This document shows, piece by piece, positions 55,004-63,106 of a stretch of DNA of 64,000 bases. The number at the start of each line of letters is the position of its first letter. The first letter of the stretch is position 1. The position numbers and the translations under genes were made by a program. The notes under the pieces were generated by a model. That model saw only the letters and a list, made by a program, of their open reading frames with translations. It was not told the origin of the DNA and did not search any database. Source of the stretch: Bin90 sp965214635 (GTDB taxonomy: Bacteria > Chloroflexota > Dehalococcoidia > Lucifugimonadales > JADFKI01); contig OZ243964.1 in assembly GCA_965214635.1 (NCBI GenBank), forward strand, positions 1,054,001 to 1,118,000, written 5' to 3'.

Positions 55004-55836
55004 TTATGACAAGCCACACATACCTTCGCCTGCCCATAAAGGTCGTCGATGTCAACCGGTTCAGCGTCAGGACGCAGTGGATTGGGAACACGCTTCGCTC
55101 GCAAGCGCTCTAGGCGGCGTTGATGTTCTTCCTTTATTTGGGCGACCCTCTCGGGACGAGACAGTTCGGATAGGGATTCGCCGTGGCTCCATGTGAATGG
55201 AGAACTATTATCAACGGCGATTTTCTCATAAGCCTTGGCCTCTTCAAAGTAGTTGGGGTGTCGCTCCATCAAGCGAACCCATTCAATCTTTTGCTGGAAG
55301 AAGCAGAATGTGCAGCCGCTGCGTGTGCGCCATTCATAATATGCAGGCAGACCTATTCCCGCGCCATCTAATATTTCGAGCACGCCAGATTTGTCGATGC
55401 CCGCTTCCTTTAATGGTAATCTGATTTTCAAACTGTCGCGCTTAGATGAGTAACCTTCTCTATACTCTTCGTCTGCGCGAATGGCAACATAGCTGTACAC
55501 TGTGCTGCCGTCCTCTAGCATCGGTCTTACCCAATCCTCGAAAGGTCGTAACTTCAATTTGCGAGTACACCATCGAGCCTGTGCCGAAGGCAAAAAATTG
55601 TTAAACTGCTTGAGCCAAAAGTCGAAGTCTCGGTCGGGGTTGAGACGCAAGATAGGCTTACCCAAGAACCCCTCTATCTTCACCAAAAACTCGTACACTT
55701 CTGGCAGTTCCTTGCCTGTATCTGTGAAGAAGTAGTCGATGTCAAGTTCGGGGCGGGTATCGCGCATGAAGACTGCGAGTGCCGCGCTGTCCCGTCCGCC
55801 TGACAATCCAAGCACATGCCGCTCAATTGCTGTCAT
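55000..55836 (-). CDS. dndC: DndC-like PAPS-reductase-family PP-loop protein
   Basis: 278 residues from the ATG at 55836, which precedes AIERHVLGLSGGRDS; a further ATG at 55869 is in frame. LSGGRDSAALA is the PP-loop that binds ATP, and YFFTDTGKELPEVYEFL follows as in PAPS reductases. Cys residues in RWCTRKLKLRPF, SGCTFCFFQQ and the terminal CVACHK can hold the Fe-S cluster known from DndC. It is clearly shorter than classical DndC (about 500 residues). It overlaps the ATPase gene end. Role: activation of DNA for sulfur transfer from DndA. Confidence 0.82.
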   Translation of the reverse strand: MTAIERHVLGLSGGRDSAALAVFMRDTRPELDIDYFFTDTGKELPEVYEFLVKIEGFLGKPILRLNPDRDFDFWLKQFNNFLPSAQARWCTRKLKLRPFEDWVRPMLEDGSTVYSYVAIRADEEYREGYSSKRDSLKIRLPLKEAGIDKSGVLEILDGAGIGLPAYYEWRTRSGCTFCFFQQKIEWVRLMERHPNYFEEAKAYEKIAVDNSSPFTWSHGESLSELSRPERVAQIKEEHQRRLERLRAKRVPNPLRPDAEPVDIDDLYGQAKVCVACHK

Positions 55837-58800
55837 TTGTCGCCCTTTCGCTTCGCCGCTGATAGCCATTAGATTTCATGTACCCGGCGGACACTTCCGC
55901 TAACGCAGCCAAGATTACATTTCTACTTGACCCGTTTGCGGATTGTAGTGTTCGACGCAATACTTTGACAAGCGTATCCACTTCCGAGCGTTCTGGCTCC
56001 GTAATTTCAATCCTCTCATGGAAGGGTGCGCCATCTAGCCCAACTGCGATTGCCTTAGTGTGTCGCCGGTCTTCGCGTCCTTTCACATGTGCAAAAGCTT
56101 CTAGGTCTATGAAATCCCGGGACATCTTCGCTATTTCAATCTTAGCGCGGTCTACATCGACATCCGTCCATTGAGTAAGTGGTTTGGTAATCGATAGGCT
56201 TGCCAACTCCTCGATTGTAGAGGCAGAGTCATCAAATCCTGCTATCCGCATGATGAATGCTTCCACGCGATAGTCGCCACTAACACCGCGTATATTCTCT
56301 GCGCGTGCGCGAAGGTCGGCAAAGGCTCGCTCTGAACAACCTATAACGCCTAATTCTGATAGTAGCGTGTTACGCAGGCGCTTCAGCATGCAGGGGTATA
56401 CGCTTCGAAGTTCGCGTAAACCGTCTTCGATTATTTTGGGAGCGTCTTCTCGGCGTTCAGACAACATTGCAATTTCATCGAAGATGACCTTATTCGGGTC
56501 ATGGGCGTCCTTGAGTATTCGTCGCACCCTCTTCGCGTTGTCAGAAACAAGACTAGTGCGTTCCGCCCATTTGGGCAATTTATCGTATGCGGCGACAAGC
56601 GCCCTAGCGACATCTATAGGTTTGGAGTGATCATTTATGTCCGTAGATGCGACTTCCTGTGCCACTCCAACTAGAGGTTTCCATAAGTCTACTTGCTCAA
56701 TGCGATACTCTCCCATCCAGCGTACCGAAATATCTTGGGGTGTTCTACACAGAACTTCGGCGTCTATTTCATTCAGATTAGACTGAAAGACATCTTCACG
56801 ATAGAACGCGACATTTCGTCTGTTCGATATTAGAAAAGCAGCTACCATCACCGGCATAATTCCGTCTTTGATGCCATAGGGCGGTTGACGCCAAATCTCA
56901 TATATCTCCTTAACCGAAACTGCCCTATCGGAGTTGTTCCTGAGAAAATCCTCGGCGGAACGCCAAATATGGCAGAGGTTCTGTTCGTTATCTTCAGGGA
57001 CCACGAACTCCCACGCACCATCGACATCACGATACAACTCTGTTCTCAATAGCAATGAATCGAAAAGCCCTCCCTCCGCCGGATAGCCTTCGATACCCAA
57101 TCTATACAGCCCTTCATTGGCTATCATTCGCCGCAGGAGAATATTGCGCCCTGCCGCAGCGCTAGAAGATGGGTTGATGCGGTTGAGCAATTCATTAAAA
57201 ACGCGAGGCGAATTGGAGAAGCGATTGTCCGCAACATTGGAAGCCTCCGAGTTCAGCTCCGAGAGTTTCAGGCGCTTATTGTTCCCGGAACCGAAATGCC
57301 ACACGGCGGTATCCAAAGCTCGTTCCAATTCGCTTGCAATTCGCTCCTCGGTCGAAGCGATTCGGGAATGCACTTCGGCACGCGCCACGCGGTCGCCACG
57401 AAGTTCGGGCATGTTCTCCAAAATCCATTGCAACGCTTGAAACTCGCGTACAAGAGACACCAATAAGCGACTTGATTGGCTAGGGTTTCCTACGGCTATA
57501 TCGACTGACGCACCAACAGCTTGCCTTAATGACGCACTTATTACTTCTTCCGCGCCTCTAGTTGCCGCACTTCTGTCCGCATAAATAGCCAAGATGAACG
57601 CGCCTGCCGAGCCTTTGCTCAACCGCGTTCCGTTCAGGCATTGGGTCACAGTAGTTTCTAGGTCTGAAAGAGTTGAGACTATGGTATCGTACCAACGCAG
57701 CGCGCCGAACTTGTGGTAGTGTCGTTTGGCGAATATAGGCTTCAACTCACCCAACTGCCCAATACTTTGAAAGTCGGGCGATATACTTCTGTACGCTGAA
57801 TCTAGCGCGTCGTCCATATCAAAGTCGCTACCTTCGTATATGCCATAAGAGCCACTGAATTCGCGGTATATTACCATCGCCCAATTTTGCAAATCGGATA
57901 GCGCATAATTCACTGTGCCTGAGTCAAACTCACTACTTAACGCTAGACATATACCCTGTCTAGTGGCCGACACTCCAGAGCGTTCTCCGAATAAGTCCAA
58001 CAATGCTATTGTCTGCAACAGGTGGATATGCAGGTCTTCTCCGCCTTTGGTGCGACATCGCTCTATTGCGTCCATCGCCATGCCCCAGCGGTGCCCATCA
58101 GAAGAAGCCATTATGGAAGGTTCCATGTTGAGGCGCAGATAGTCCCATAGACGAAGCGTCGAATAGAGGTTGTGGTGACCAGCGTTTCGCAGGAAATCTT
58201 GAAAGCCCGCCGGCTCCGCAGAGTTTAGAAAACCGAACAAACTGCGCTGATTCTGTCCGAACCTGCGACGCGAAATCGGACCCAACAGACAGGCGACAAT
58301 CGGATGCAACGGCCAACAATTCTCAAGAGTCTCTGCCGGAGCGCGACTTCGCGTCAGTTCAGATACCTCATAGGCCAATTGGGACATGTCGCGCGCAGGC
58401 TCGTCGAATTCGATAGCCCGCGATAATAGAGAAAGTTGCTCATGAGAACTTACATCAATGGCAAGATCTATGAAGCGTCCCTGTATCTTTGCCCACTCGT
58501 CGCGGATTTCACGAGATAGCCTGTTGGTATATTCCTCGAAAGCCTGATGTAGTATGCCAACTACTATGAGACGGTTACCACTGCGCGAAGCGAGTTCAGC
58601 CAGTTGCTGAAAGAAGTAGATGTCCGTCCCATCGTAAGCCGCACTTTCAAGGAACTTACCCATTTCATCGATGATGACAAGCAGCCCTCCGCGCTTACCA
58701 GAATCTCTTCGGGCTATGGAGTCCAAGGCGTCCAGCGTGTCCTGCTCTTCCCAAATAGCATTTGCGGCAACGCGCTTCATTTTCGTTCGGGCAATGGCTT

Positions 58801-59200
58801 CGCCTATCGCCTGTGCAGGATGCGTTCGGCTGCCAACTACCGGCAAGACTCTCCAACCCTTGGACTTTATTGGCAAAGATTCCCATACAGCGGATATGGT
58901 CTCTTCGCCAAGTGTCTGCGCCGCATAATCTCTGATTTTCTCGTCGCCGTCCAGCGCAGCAGCCAAAGCCACAGCCAAACTAGATTTGCCTGAACCGTAA
59001 GGACCTGTCCATGTGAATGCCGCCTGTCCAGTCTCGGCGATATGCCGCGCCATAATTTGCAGAGCGGCCGCTGATGTCGGCGGACATACGAACCCTTTCA
59101 AAGATGAAGGGATGGATATGTCGGCGTCAATGCGGACTGAGCGTTGAAATGCCCGCGCGACACTAACCTTGTTTAACAATGGCATCGTGTTCCCGTTCAA
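55823..59200 (-). CDS. Large P-loop ATPase of the DUF4007/Dnd-like locus
   Basis: 1125 residues. Near residue 60 lies Walker A TWTGPYGSGKSSLAVALA, and about 110 residues on the Walker B GGLLVIIDEMGKFLE. The rest is long and helical, without membrane segments or a second P-loop. Such large ATPases resemble the BrxC/PglY-like group in BREX loci only in general layout; I do not claim that family. It sits between DUF4007 and the DndC-like gene with short gaps, so the three probably work together. TTG at 59200 or ATG at 59185 may start it. Confidence 0.75.
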   Translation of the reverse strand: MNGNTMPLLNKVSVARAFQRSVRIDADISIPSSLKGFVCPPTSAAALQIMARHIAETGQAAFTWTGPYGSGKSSLAVALAAALDGDEKIRDYAAQTLGEETISAVWESLPIKSKGWRVLPVVGSRTHPAQAIGEAIARTKMKRVAANAIWEEQDTLDALDSIARRDSGKRGGLLVIIDEMGKFLESAAYDGTDIYFFQQLAELASRSGNRLIVVGILHQAFEEYTNRLSREIRDEWAKIQGRFIDLAIDVSSHEQLSLLSRAIEFDEPARDMSQLAYEVSELTRSRAPAETLENCWPLHPIVACLLGPISRRRFGQNQRSLFGFLNSAEPAGFQDFLRNAGHHNLYSTLRLWDYLRLNMEPSIMASSDGHRWGMAMDAIERCRTKGGEDLHIHLLQTIALLDLFGERSGVSATRQGICLALSSEFDSGTVNYALSDLQNWAMVIYREFSGSYGIYEGSDFDMDDALDSAYRSISPDFQSIGQLGELKPIFAKRHYHKFGALRWYDTIVSTLSDLETTVTQCLNGTRLSKGSAGAFILAIYADRSAATRGAEEVISASLRQAVGASVDIAVGNPSQSSRLLVSLVREFQALQWILENMPELRGDRVARAEVHSRIASTEERIASELERALDTAVWHFGSGNNKRLKLSELNSEASNVADNRFSNSPRVFNELLNRINPSSSAAAGRNILLRRMIANEGLYRLGIEGYPAEGGLFDSLLLRTELYRDVDGAWEFVVPEDNEQNLCHIWRSAEDFLRNNSDRAVSVKEIYEIWRQPPYGIKDGIMPVMVAAFLISNRRNVAFYREDVFQSNLNEIDAEVLCRTPQDISVRWMGEYRIEQVDLWKPLVGVAQEVASTDINDHSKPIDVARALVAAYDKLPKWAERTSLVSDNAKRVRRILKDAHDPNKVIFDEIAMLSERREDAPKIIEDGLRELRSVYPCMLKRLRNTLLSELGVIGCSERAFADLRARAENIRGVSGDYRVEAFIMRIAGFDDSASTIEELASLSITKPLTQWTDVDVDRAKIEIAKMSRDFIDLEAFAHVKGREDRRHTKAIAVGLDGAPFHERIEITEPERSEVDTLVKVLRRTLQSANGSSRNVILAALAEVSAGYMKSNGYQRRSERATNDSN

Positions 59201-59208
59201 CCGATAGC

Positions 59209-60147
59209 CTACCTATAATCTGATGAAAGCAATTCTAATTCGAAGTCATGACTTTTGTCAGTGTGCTCAGTTCTAACTATCTGCCGCAGTCCTGCAGTTT
59301 CCGACCAGCGATAGATGCCACCACTAACTTCTTCCAGTTGCCCGCAGAGGTTGTATAGGCTATTTTCGTCCAACAAGAATACTCTGCCAGGGGAACCCGG
59401 TTGATGAGCGAGCGCATCGAACGCAAGCGTCGCACTCCCACAGAAGCGGTCACGCCAGAACTCGGCGAACGCATAGCCAAAAGCGCCTATCCCAAGAGAC
59501 CGCTTTGGGCCTCGGACGAACCTGAACTTATCACGCCGGCCGATTTGATTTAACAGACCTAATTCGGTCAAAGGCGATTCAATCATGTCTTCGTATGTTG
59601 TCCTTTTGAATATCGGCTGAGCGGCGTAGGTTCGTATGAAACATGCCACATCGCGCTTGATTGTGGACTTCGCCACTCTCTTCCAATCTTGGTCTTCAGA
59701 CAGTTTTTGTAAGCCTCGCTCCAAAACTTCGCGTTCGAAATCGATTTCATGAAAGTGGTTAAACGCCCAAAACCATGTTGTCTTTCGATCTGCGCGATGG
59801 CTAAGATTCCAATGGACTACCCATGAGGTAGTCGGGTTTTCCATGTACGGGTCGCGTCCGTTCTTGTTATCAAACAGAAAATTTCCTAATTTCGTAACGG
59901 AATCTTTCTTGTCGCCTGACTTCATCTCTTCTATGACCCCGGAGGCAGTTGCCCAATGTCGCATAGAAGAAACCATGTTCTTACCCACCCCAAAGCGAGC
60001 GATGGCATCGTCAGACCGGAACACGGAACTCTCGCCTTCGTTGGAGTCCTTAACGGCGTCGTATGCTTTTTTCAGCCATCCATAGCGAAGAGTGAAAGTT
60101 TCATGCCCTGAGAAGTGAGGTTCTATTTGAAATGATGACTTATCCAT
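59209..60147 (-). CDS. DUF4007 family protein
   Basis: 312 residues. The opening FSGHETFTLRYGWLKKAYDA and the later MVSSMRHWATASGVIEE are the DUF4007 hallmarks; the latter resembles a helix-turn-helix that might bind DNA. DUF4007 genes recur next to PAPS-reductase-family genes in bacterial defence islands, but the function is unknown. It is first in the leftward operon; AGGAG precedes the ATG by 11 nt. Confidence 0.85.
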   Translation of the reverse strand: MDKSSFQIEPHFSGHETFTLRYGWLKKAYDAVKDSNEGESSVFRSDDAIARFGVGKNMVSSMRHWATASGVIEEMKSGDKKDSVTKLGNFLFDNKNGRDPYMENPTTSWVVHWNLSHRADRKTTWFWAFNHFHEIDFEREVLERGLQKLSEDQDWKRVAKSTIKRDVACFIRTYAAQPIFKRTTYEDMIESPLTELGLLNQIGRRDKFRFVRGPKRSLGIGAFGYAFAEFWRDRFCGSATLAFDALAHQPGSPGRVFLLDENSLYNLCGQLEEVSGGIYRWSETAGLRQIVRTEHTDKSHDFELELLSSDYR

Positions 60148-60166
60148 GTTCTATTACGCTCCTTTA

Positions 60167-60200
60167 GCAACTGGAACTATCTTCCAGTTGCAGTTATAAT
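60167..60200. promoter_or_regulatory. Palindromic operator and promoter between DUF4007 and dndA
   Basis: GCAACTGGAA and TTCCAGTTGC form a perfect 10-bp inverted repeat with a 5-nt spacer (60167-60191). TATAAT at 60195-60200 follows on the plus strand and could be the dndA -10. The palindrome would then cover its -35, and it lies 20 nt from the DUF4007 start on the other side. A repressor bound here could control both operons; DndB or the DUF4007 protein are candidates. Confidence 0.6.
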
Positions 60201-60253
60201 AACACAAACGAAATGTGCTGTACAAAATCTTGTAGGCGTGTTTAGGTGAAACT

Positions 60254-61411
60254 TTGAAGACGATTTACGCTGACTATCAAGCATCTACGCCAATAGACCC
60301 TCGGGTTCTTGAGTCGATGACAGACTATTGGCTCTGTGAGTTCGGTAACCCGCACTCCATCGACCACATTGTCGGTTGGAACGCGGCGCGAAAAGTCGGC
60401 GATGCCGCTGATTCGGTAGCACGCCTCATAGGCGCGGGTGCCGATGAAATCGTCTTCACCTCCGGCGCGACTGAATCGAACAACCTTGCGCTCACGGGAT
60501 TGGCTCGCCGTGTGCCTCCCGACCGTAATCGCATTTTGGTCAGTGCAATAGAGCATAAGTGCGTACTTGATACTGCACGCATACTTTCCGAACGCGAAGG
60601 TTTCATCGTTGAACATATTCCTGTTGACCACGAAGGATTTGTCATATTGGACGCTCTTGAGGACATGCTAGACGAAAGAGTCCTATTGGCTTCCGTTATG
60701 GCTGTCAACAATGAAATCGGTACAATACAAGACATCGCTGCGGTTGCCGAAACACTCAAGCCCTATGGCATTTTACTGCATTGTGACGCAGCTCAGGCTC
60801 CCTCTGCGATGGATACGGGCGAATTGGTAAAACACGCCGACCTGATCAGTCTATCCGCTCACAAGTTTTATGGACCTCAAGGGGTTGGGGCGCTTTATGT
60901 CCGACGAGAGCTGCAATCTAAACTTGAACCTTTGTTGCTTGGCGGAGGACAGCAGAACGGATTACGATCCGGAACTGTTCCTGTCCCTCTATGCATTGGA
61001 ATGGCGACAGCAGCGGACATAATAATGTCACCGGAGCAAGTCAAAGAACGAAGGCGCATAGCCTGCCTCCGGGATGAATTTGTGTCCCTATTGATGGAAT
61101 TGGATACAAGATTTGAAGTTAATGGACACTGGGGCAATCTACGTCATCCTGGCAACGCAAACATTAGGTTCACAGGGCAGAGTGCCGCAGATATACTAGC
61201 TGCTGTTCAGCCTCGCTTATCCGCATCAGTCGGTTCGGCCTGTGCTAGCGGTATAACCGAGCCTTCGCATGTATTACGCTCTATTGGGCTTAGCACGGCG
61301 GAGGCAGACGCCTCCATAAGGTTCAGCTTCGGTCGCTTCAGTACAGATGAAGAAGCTGAAGATGCGACAAAAATTGTCGCGGATGCTCTGCTTCGGCTAA
61401 ATGCCATCTGA
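60254..61411 (+). CDS. dndA: Cysteine desulfurase DndA/IscS-like
   Basis: 385 residues, TTG start with AGGTGA 7 nt upstream. The PLP Lys is in LSAHKFYGPQGVGALYV, and the catalytic Cys in VGSACASGITEPSHVL. It strips sulfur from cysteine and, by location, donates it to the DndC-like protein for DNA phosphorothioation. It is transcribed divergently from the rest of the modification genes. Complete; no fusion. Confidence 0.87.
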   Translation: MKTIYADYQASTPIDPRVLESMTDYWLCEFGNPHSIDHIVGWNAARKVGDAADSVARLIGAGADEIVFTSGATESNNLALTGLARRVPPDRNRILVSAIEHKCVLDTARILSEREGFIVEHIPVDHEGFVILDALEDMLDERVLLASVMAVNNEIGTIQDIAAVAETLKPYGILLHCDAAQAPSAMDTGELVKHADLISLSAHKFYGPQGVGALYVRRELQSKLEPLLLGGGQQNGLRSGTVPVPLCIGMATAADIIMSPEQVKERRRIACLRDEFVSLLMELDTRFEVNGHWGNLRHPGNANIRFTGQSAADILAAVQPRLSASVGSACASGITEPSHVLRSIGLSTAEADASIRFSFGRFSTDEEAEDATKIVADALLRLNAI

Positions 61412-61441
61412 ATCTTAAAGAGCCAATGGTGCTAATTGTGA

Positions 61442-61980
61442 TTAGAGAGTAAATCGTGCAATGGAAAGATGCACAATGCCATATTCATCCGGCACAAGCC
61501 CATCCCACTGTACCAAGATGTTGAACTCTATCATCAAGTAAGCAAGCCGAGTTTTGGAATACTTCCAGATCCTAATGGTGCATCTTCTTCATATGACACC
61601 CCACCGTCAGCCCAGCACAATCATACGCCCGACGAAACGCTCAATCAGATGGATGAAGTGGTTGTCGTGCCTCTTGGCAGTGAGGTGGTTCAGCACCAAG
61701 CAGAATTTGCCGCCCACTATCCACCGGTAGTTGGACTTGCCCTTCCTGCCCATCTACTTGGCGGTTCTGCCCCCACGCGCAGGATGTGTTAGTTCTATGC
61801 CGTAAGTGCCCGCCACACCCGGCAGGCTTAGGTTAGCGAGAAAGCGGCGTGTCCAGTCTTGATGTTTGCTAAGGTAGTGAAACAGCCTCCTGCGTTCAGG
61901 CAGACGGGGGAACATATATATGTGATTGCACATCAGGTCCAGCGATAGAAGGGTCTGTTTCTCTACTACATGGACAATTA
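61442..61980 (-). pseudogene. Degenerate DDE transposase
   Basis: Reading leftward gives MFPRLPERRRLFHYLSKHQD, then GVAGTYGIELTHPARGGRTAK followed by an in-frame TAG, and GRKGKSNYRWIVGGKFCLVL. After a deletion of roughly 90 residues the terminal part reappears as YSKTRLAYLMIEFNILVQWD and PDEYGIVHLSIARFTL before TAA. It is a transposase of a type I associate with Chloroflexota, inactivated by a stop and a deletion. The plus-strand open frame over it is only a shadow. Confidence 0.7.
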
Positions 61981-62149
61981 CGAAAATCGTAGCGTTATCT
62001 GCATGATTCGTACTTCAGCAGAGTAGAATTGCTTCTCGTCTAGTATATAGTACGATTTATGCAAACATGCAAATCGGCTCTAAAATCAGTGCTTTTGGTG
62101 CCTGAAATAGCGGTTTTCAGTCCGAAAATTCTGAATGTCAACACGCCCT

Positions 62150-62217
62150 AGTCATGGGGGGTGCTCCTCCTCTGCGAGTCTTGTTAACTCACAGAATGGA
62201 GCATCCCCGTGGCTTTT
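62150..62217 (+). terminator. Long inverted repeat with T-run
   Basis: ATGGGGGGTGCTCC pairs with GGAGCATCCCCGT (one mismatch) over a ~30-nt loop, followed within 3 nt by CTTTTTC. It is either a rho-independent terminator or an end of an old insertion element. The stretch 61981-62149 holds nothing recognisable. Confidence 0.45.
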
Positions 62218-62310
62218 TCAACTACCCACTAAACTAGCACCATGGTATTCTCAACATACAGAGATAATGAGTTATAATATGTCATAACATCAAACACAGT
62301 GAGGTATCTT

Positions 62311-62595
62311 ATGGCCCGTGAACGTACCTATCGCCACGATATTCGCTGCATCGACTGCGGCTCTAACTGGATGCGCAAAAACGGACTAGCGCGCGGCAAG
62401 CAGTCTTACAGATGCGGAGACTGTGGTCGCCGCTACTTCCCAGAGGCTGCATATCACCGCCCCAGCGCTGCCCTCAAGGCACAGGCGGTTAAGATGTATC
62501 TGGAAGGCAGCAGTTTGAGCGCCGTAGGCAGAGTGTTTGGGTACAGCGCCACAGCGGTTCACGGGTGGGTGAAAAAAGGGGGCGTGAGGCATTAG
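62311..62595 (+). CDS. IS1-family InsA-like protein
   Basis: 94 residues from the ATG at 62311 (GAGG 8 nt upstream). An N-terminal zinc finger (IRCIDCGS ... YRCGDCGRRYF) and a helix-turn-helix (EGSSLSAVGRVFGYSATAVHG) match InsA. It ends just after an AAAAAAGGGGG run where the frame can shift to the transposase half. Confidence 0.85.
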   Translation: MARERTYRHDIRCIDCGSNWMRKNGLARGKQSYRCGDCGRRYFPEAAYHRPSAALKAQAVKMYLEGSSLSAVGRVFGYSATAVHGWVKKGGVRH

Positions 62596-63074
62596 AGCGT
62601 CTGCGGGAGCGTGGTCGTAGACGGACTGAGGGGGCAGAGGCGCAGCGTGCTGCTGCGGTGGTGTCCTGTGATGAGATGTGGACATACAAGCGTGCTCGGC
62701 GTGCGGAGTTGCGTGAAGATGTGTGGATATGGACAGCAGTGGTAGAAGAGGCTGACGGCAGCAGGTGGGTGGACTTTGAGGTGGGCGACCGCAGCGAGAG
62801 GACATTCTTGCGCTTGTATGAGCGCTTACCGGATGCAGAGTTGTATCGCAGTGATGCATATCCTGTGTATCGGTGGTTTCCTCGCAACCGGCATGTGGTG
62901 GGGAAGGGAGGTGCGGTGAACTGGAATGAGGGGCTGCATTCGGTATGGCGAAGTAAGTTGAACCGATTAGTGCGTCGTACAAAGGGCTACACCAAGAGCA
63001 TACAGATGCTGGTGTATTCGTTGGCGCTAGTGTGCTGGCATCGGTGGGTAAAATCCAATATCACTGCATGTTAA
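62565..63074 (+). CDS. IS1-family InsB-like transposase half
   Basis: 169 residues in the -1 frame relative to InsA. The catalytic Asp in VSCDEMWTYK, a second acidic region in AELYRSDAYPVYRWF, and the Glu in VNWNEGLHSVWRSKLNRL give the DDE triad. It is presumably made as an InsAB fusion by -1 frameshifting at the A6G5 run (about 62571-62582). Start shown is only the frame start. Confidence 0.85.
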   Translation: MGEKRGREALERLRERGRRRTEGAEAQRAAAVVSCDEMWTYKRARRAELREDVWIWTAVVEEADGSRWVDFEVGDRSERTFLRLYERLPDAELYRSDAYPVYRWFPRNRHVVGKGGAVNWNEGLHSVWRSKLNRLVRRTKGYTKSIQMLVYSLALVCWHRWVKSNITAC

Positions 63075-63106
63075 GAATACCAAACACCAGGGGGTAGCGT
63101 TTCCAT

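Larger units (their letters stand above)
62244..63081 (+). mobile_element. IS1-family insertion sequence
   Basis: 838 bp with 23-bp terminal inverted repeats differing at 3 positions (GGTATTCT at 62244 and its complement ending at 63081). It carries two overlapping frames in -1 relation, the IS1 layout. No exact target duplication found in the flanks. It lies directly against another transposase gene on its right. Confidence 0.85.

Noticed and set aside
61469..61792. 107-residue plus-strand open frame
   Set aside because: It is the antisense of a degenerate transposase whose protein signatures are clear on the minus strand.
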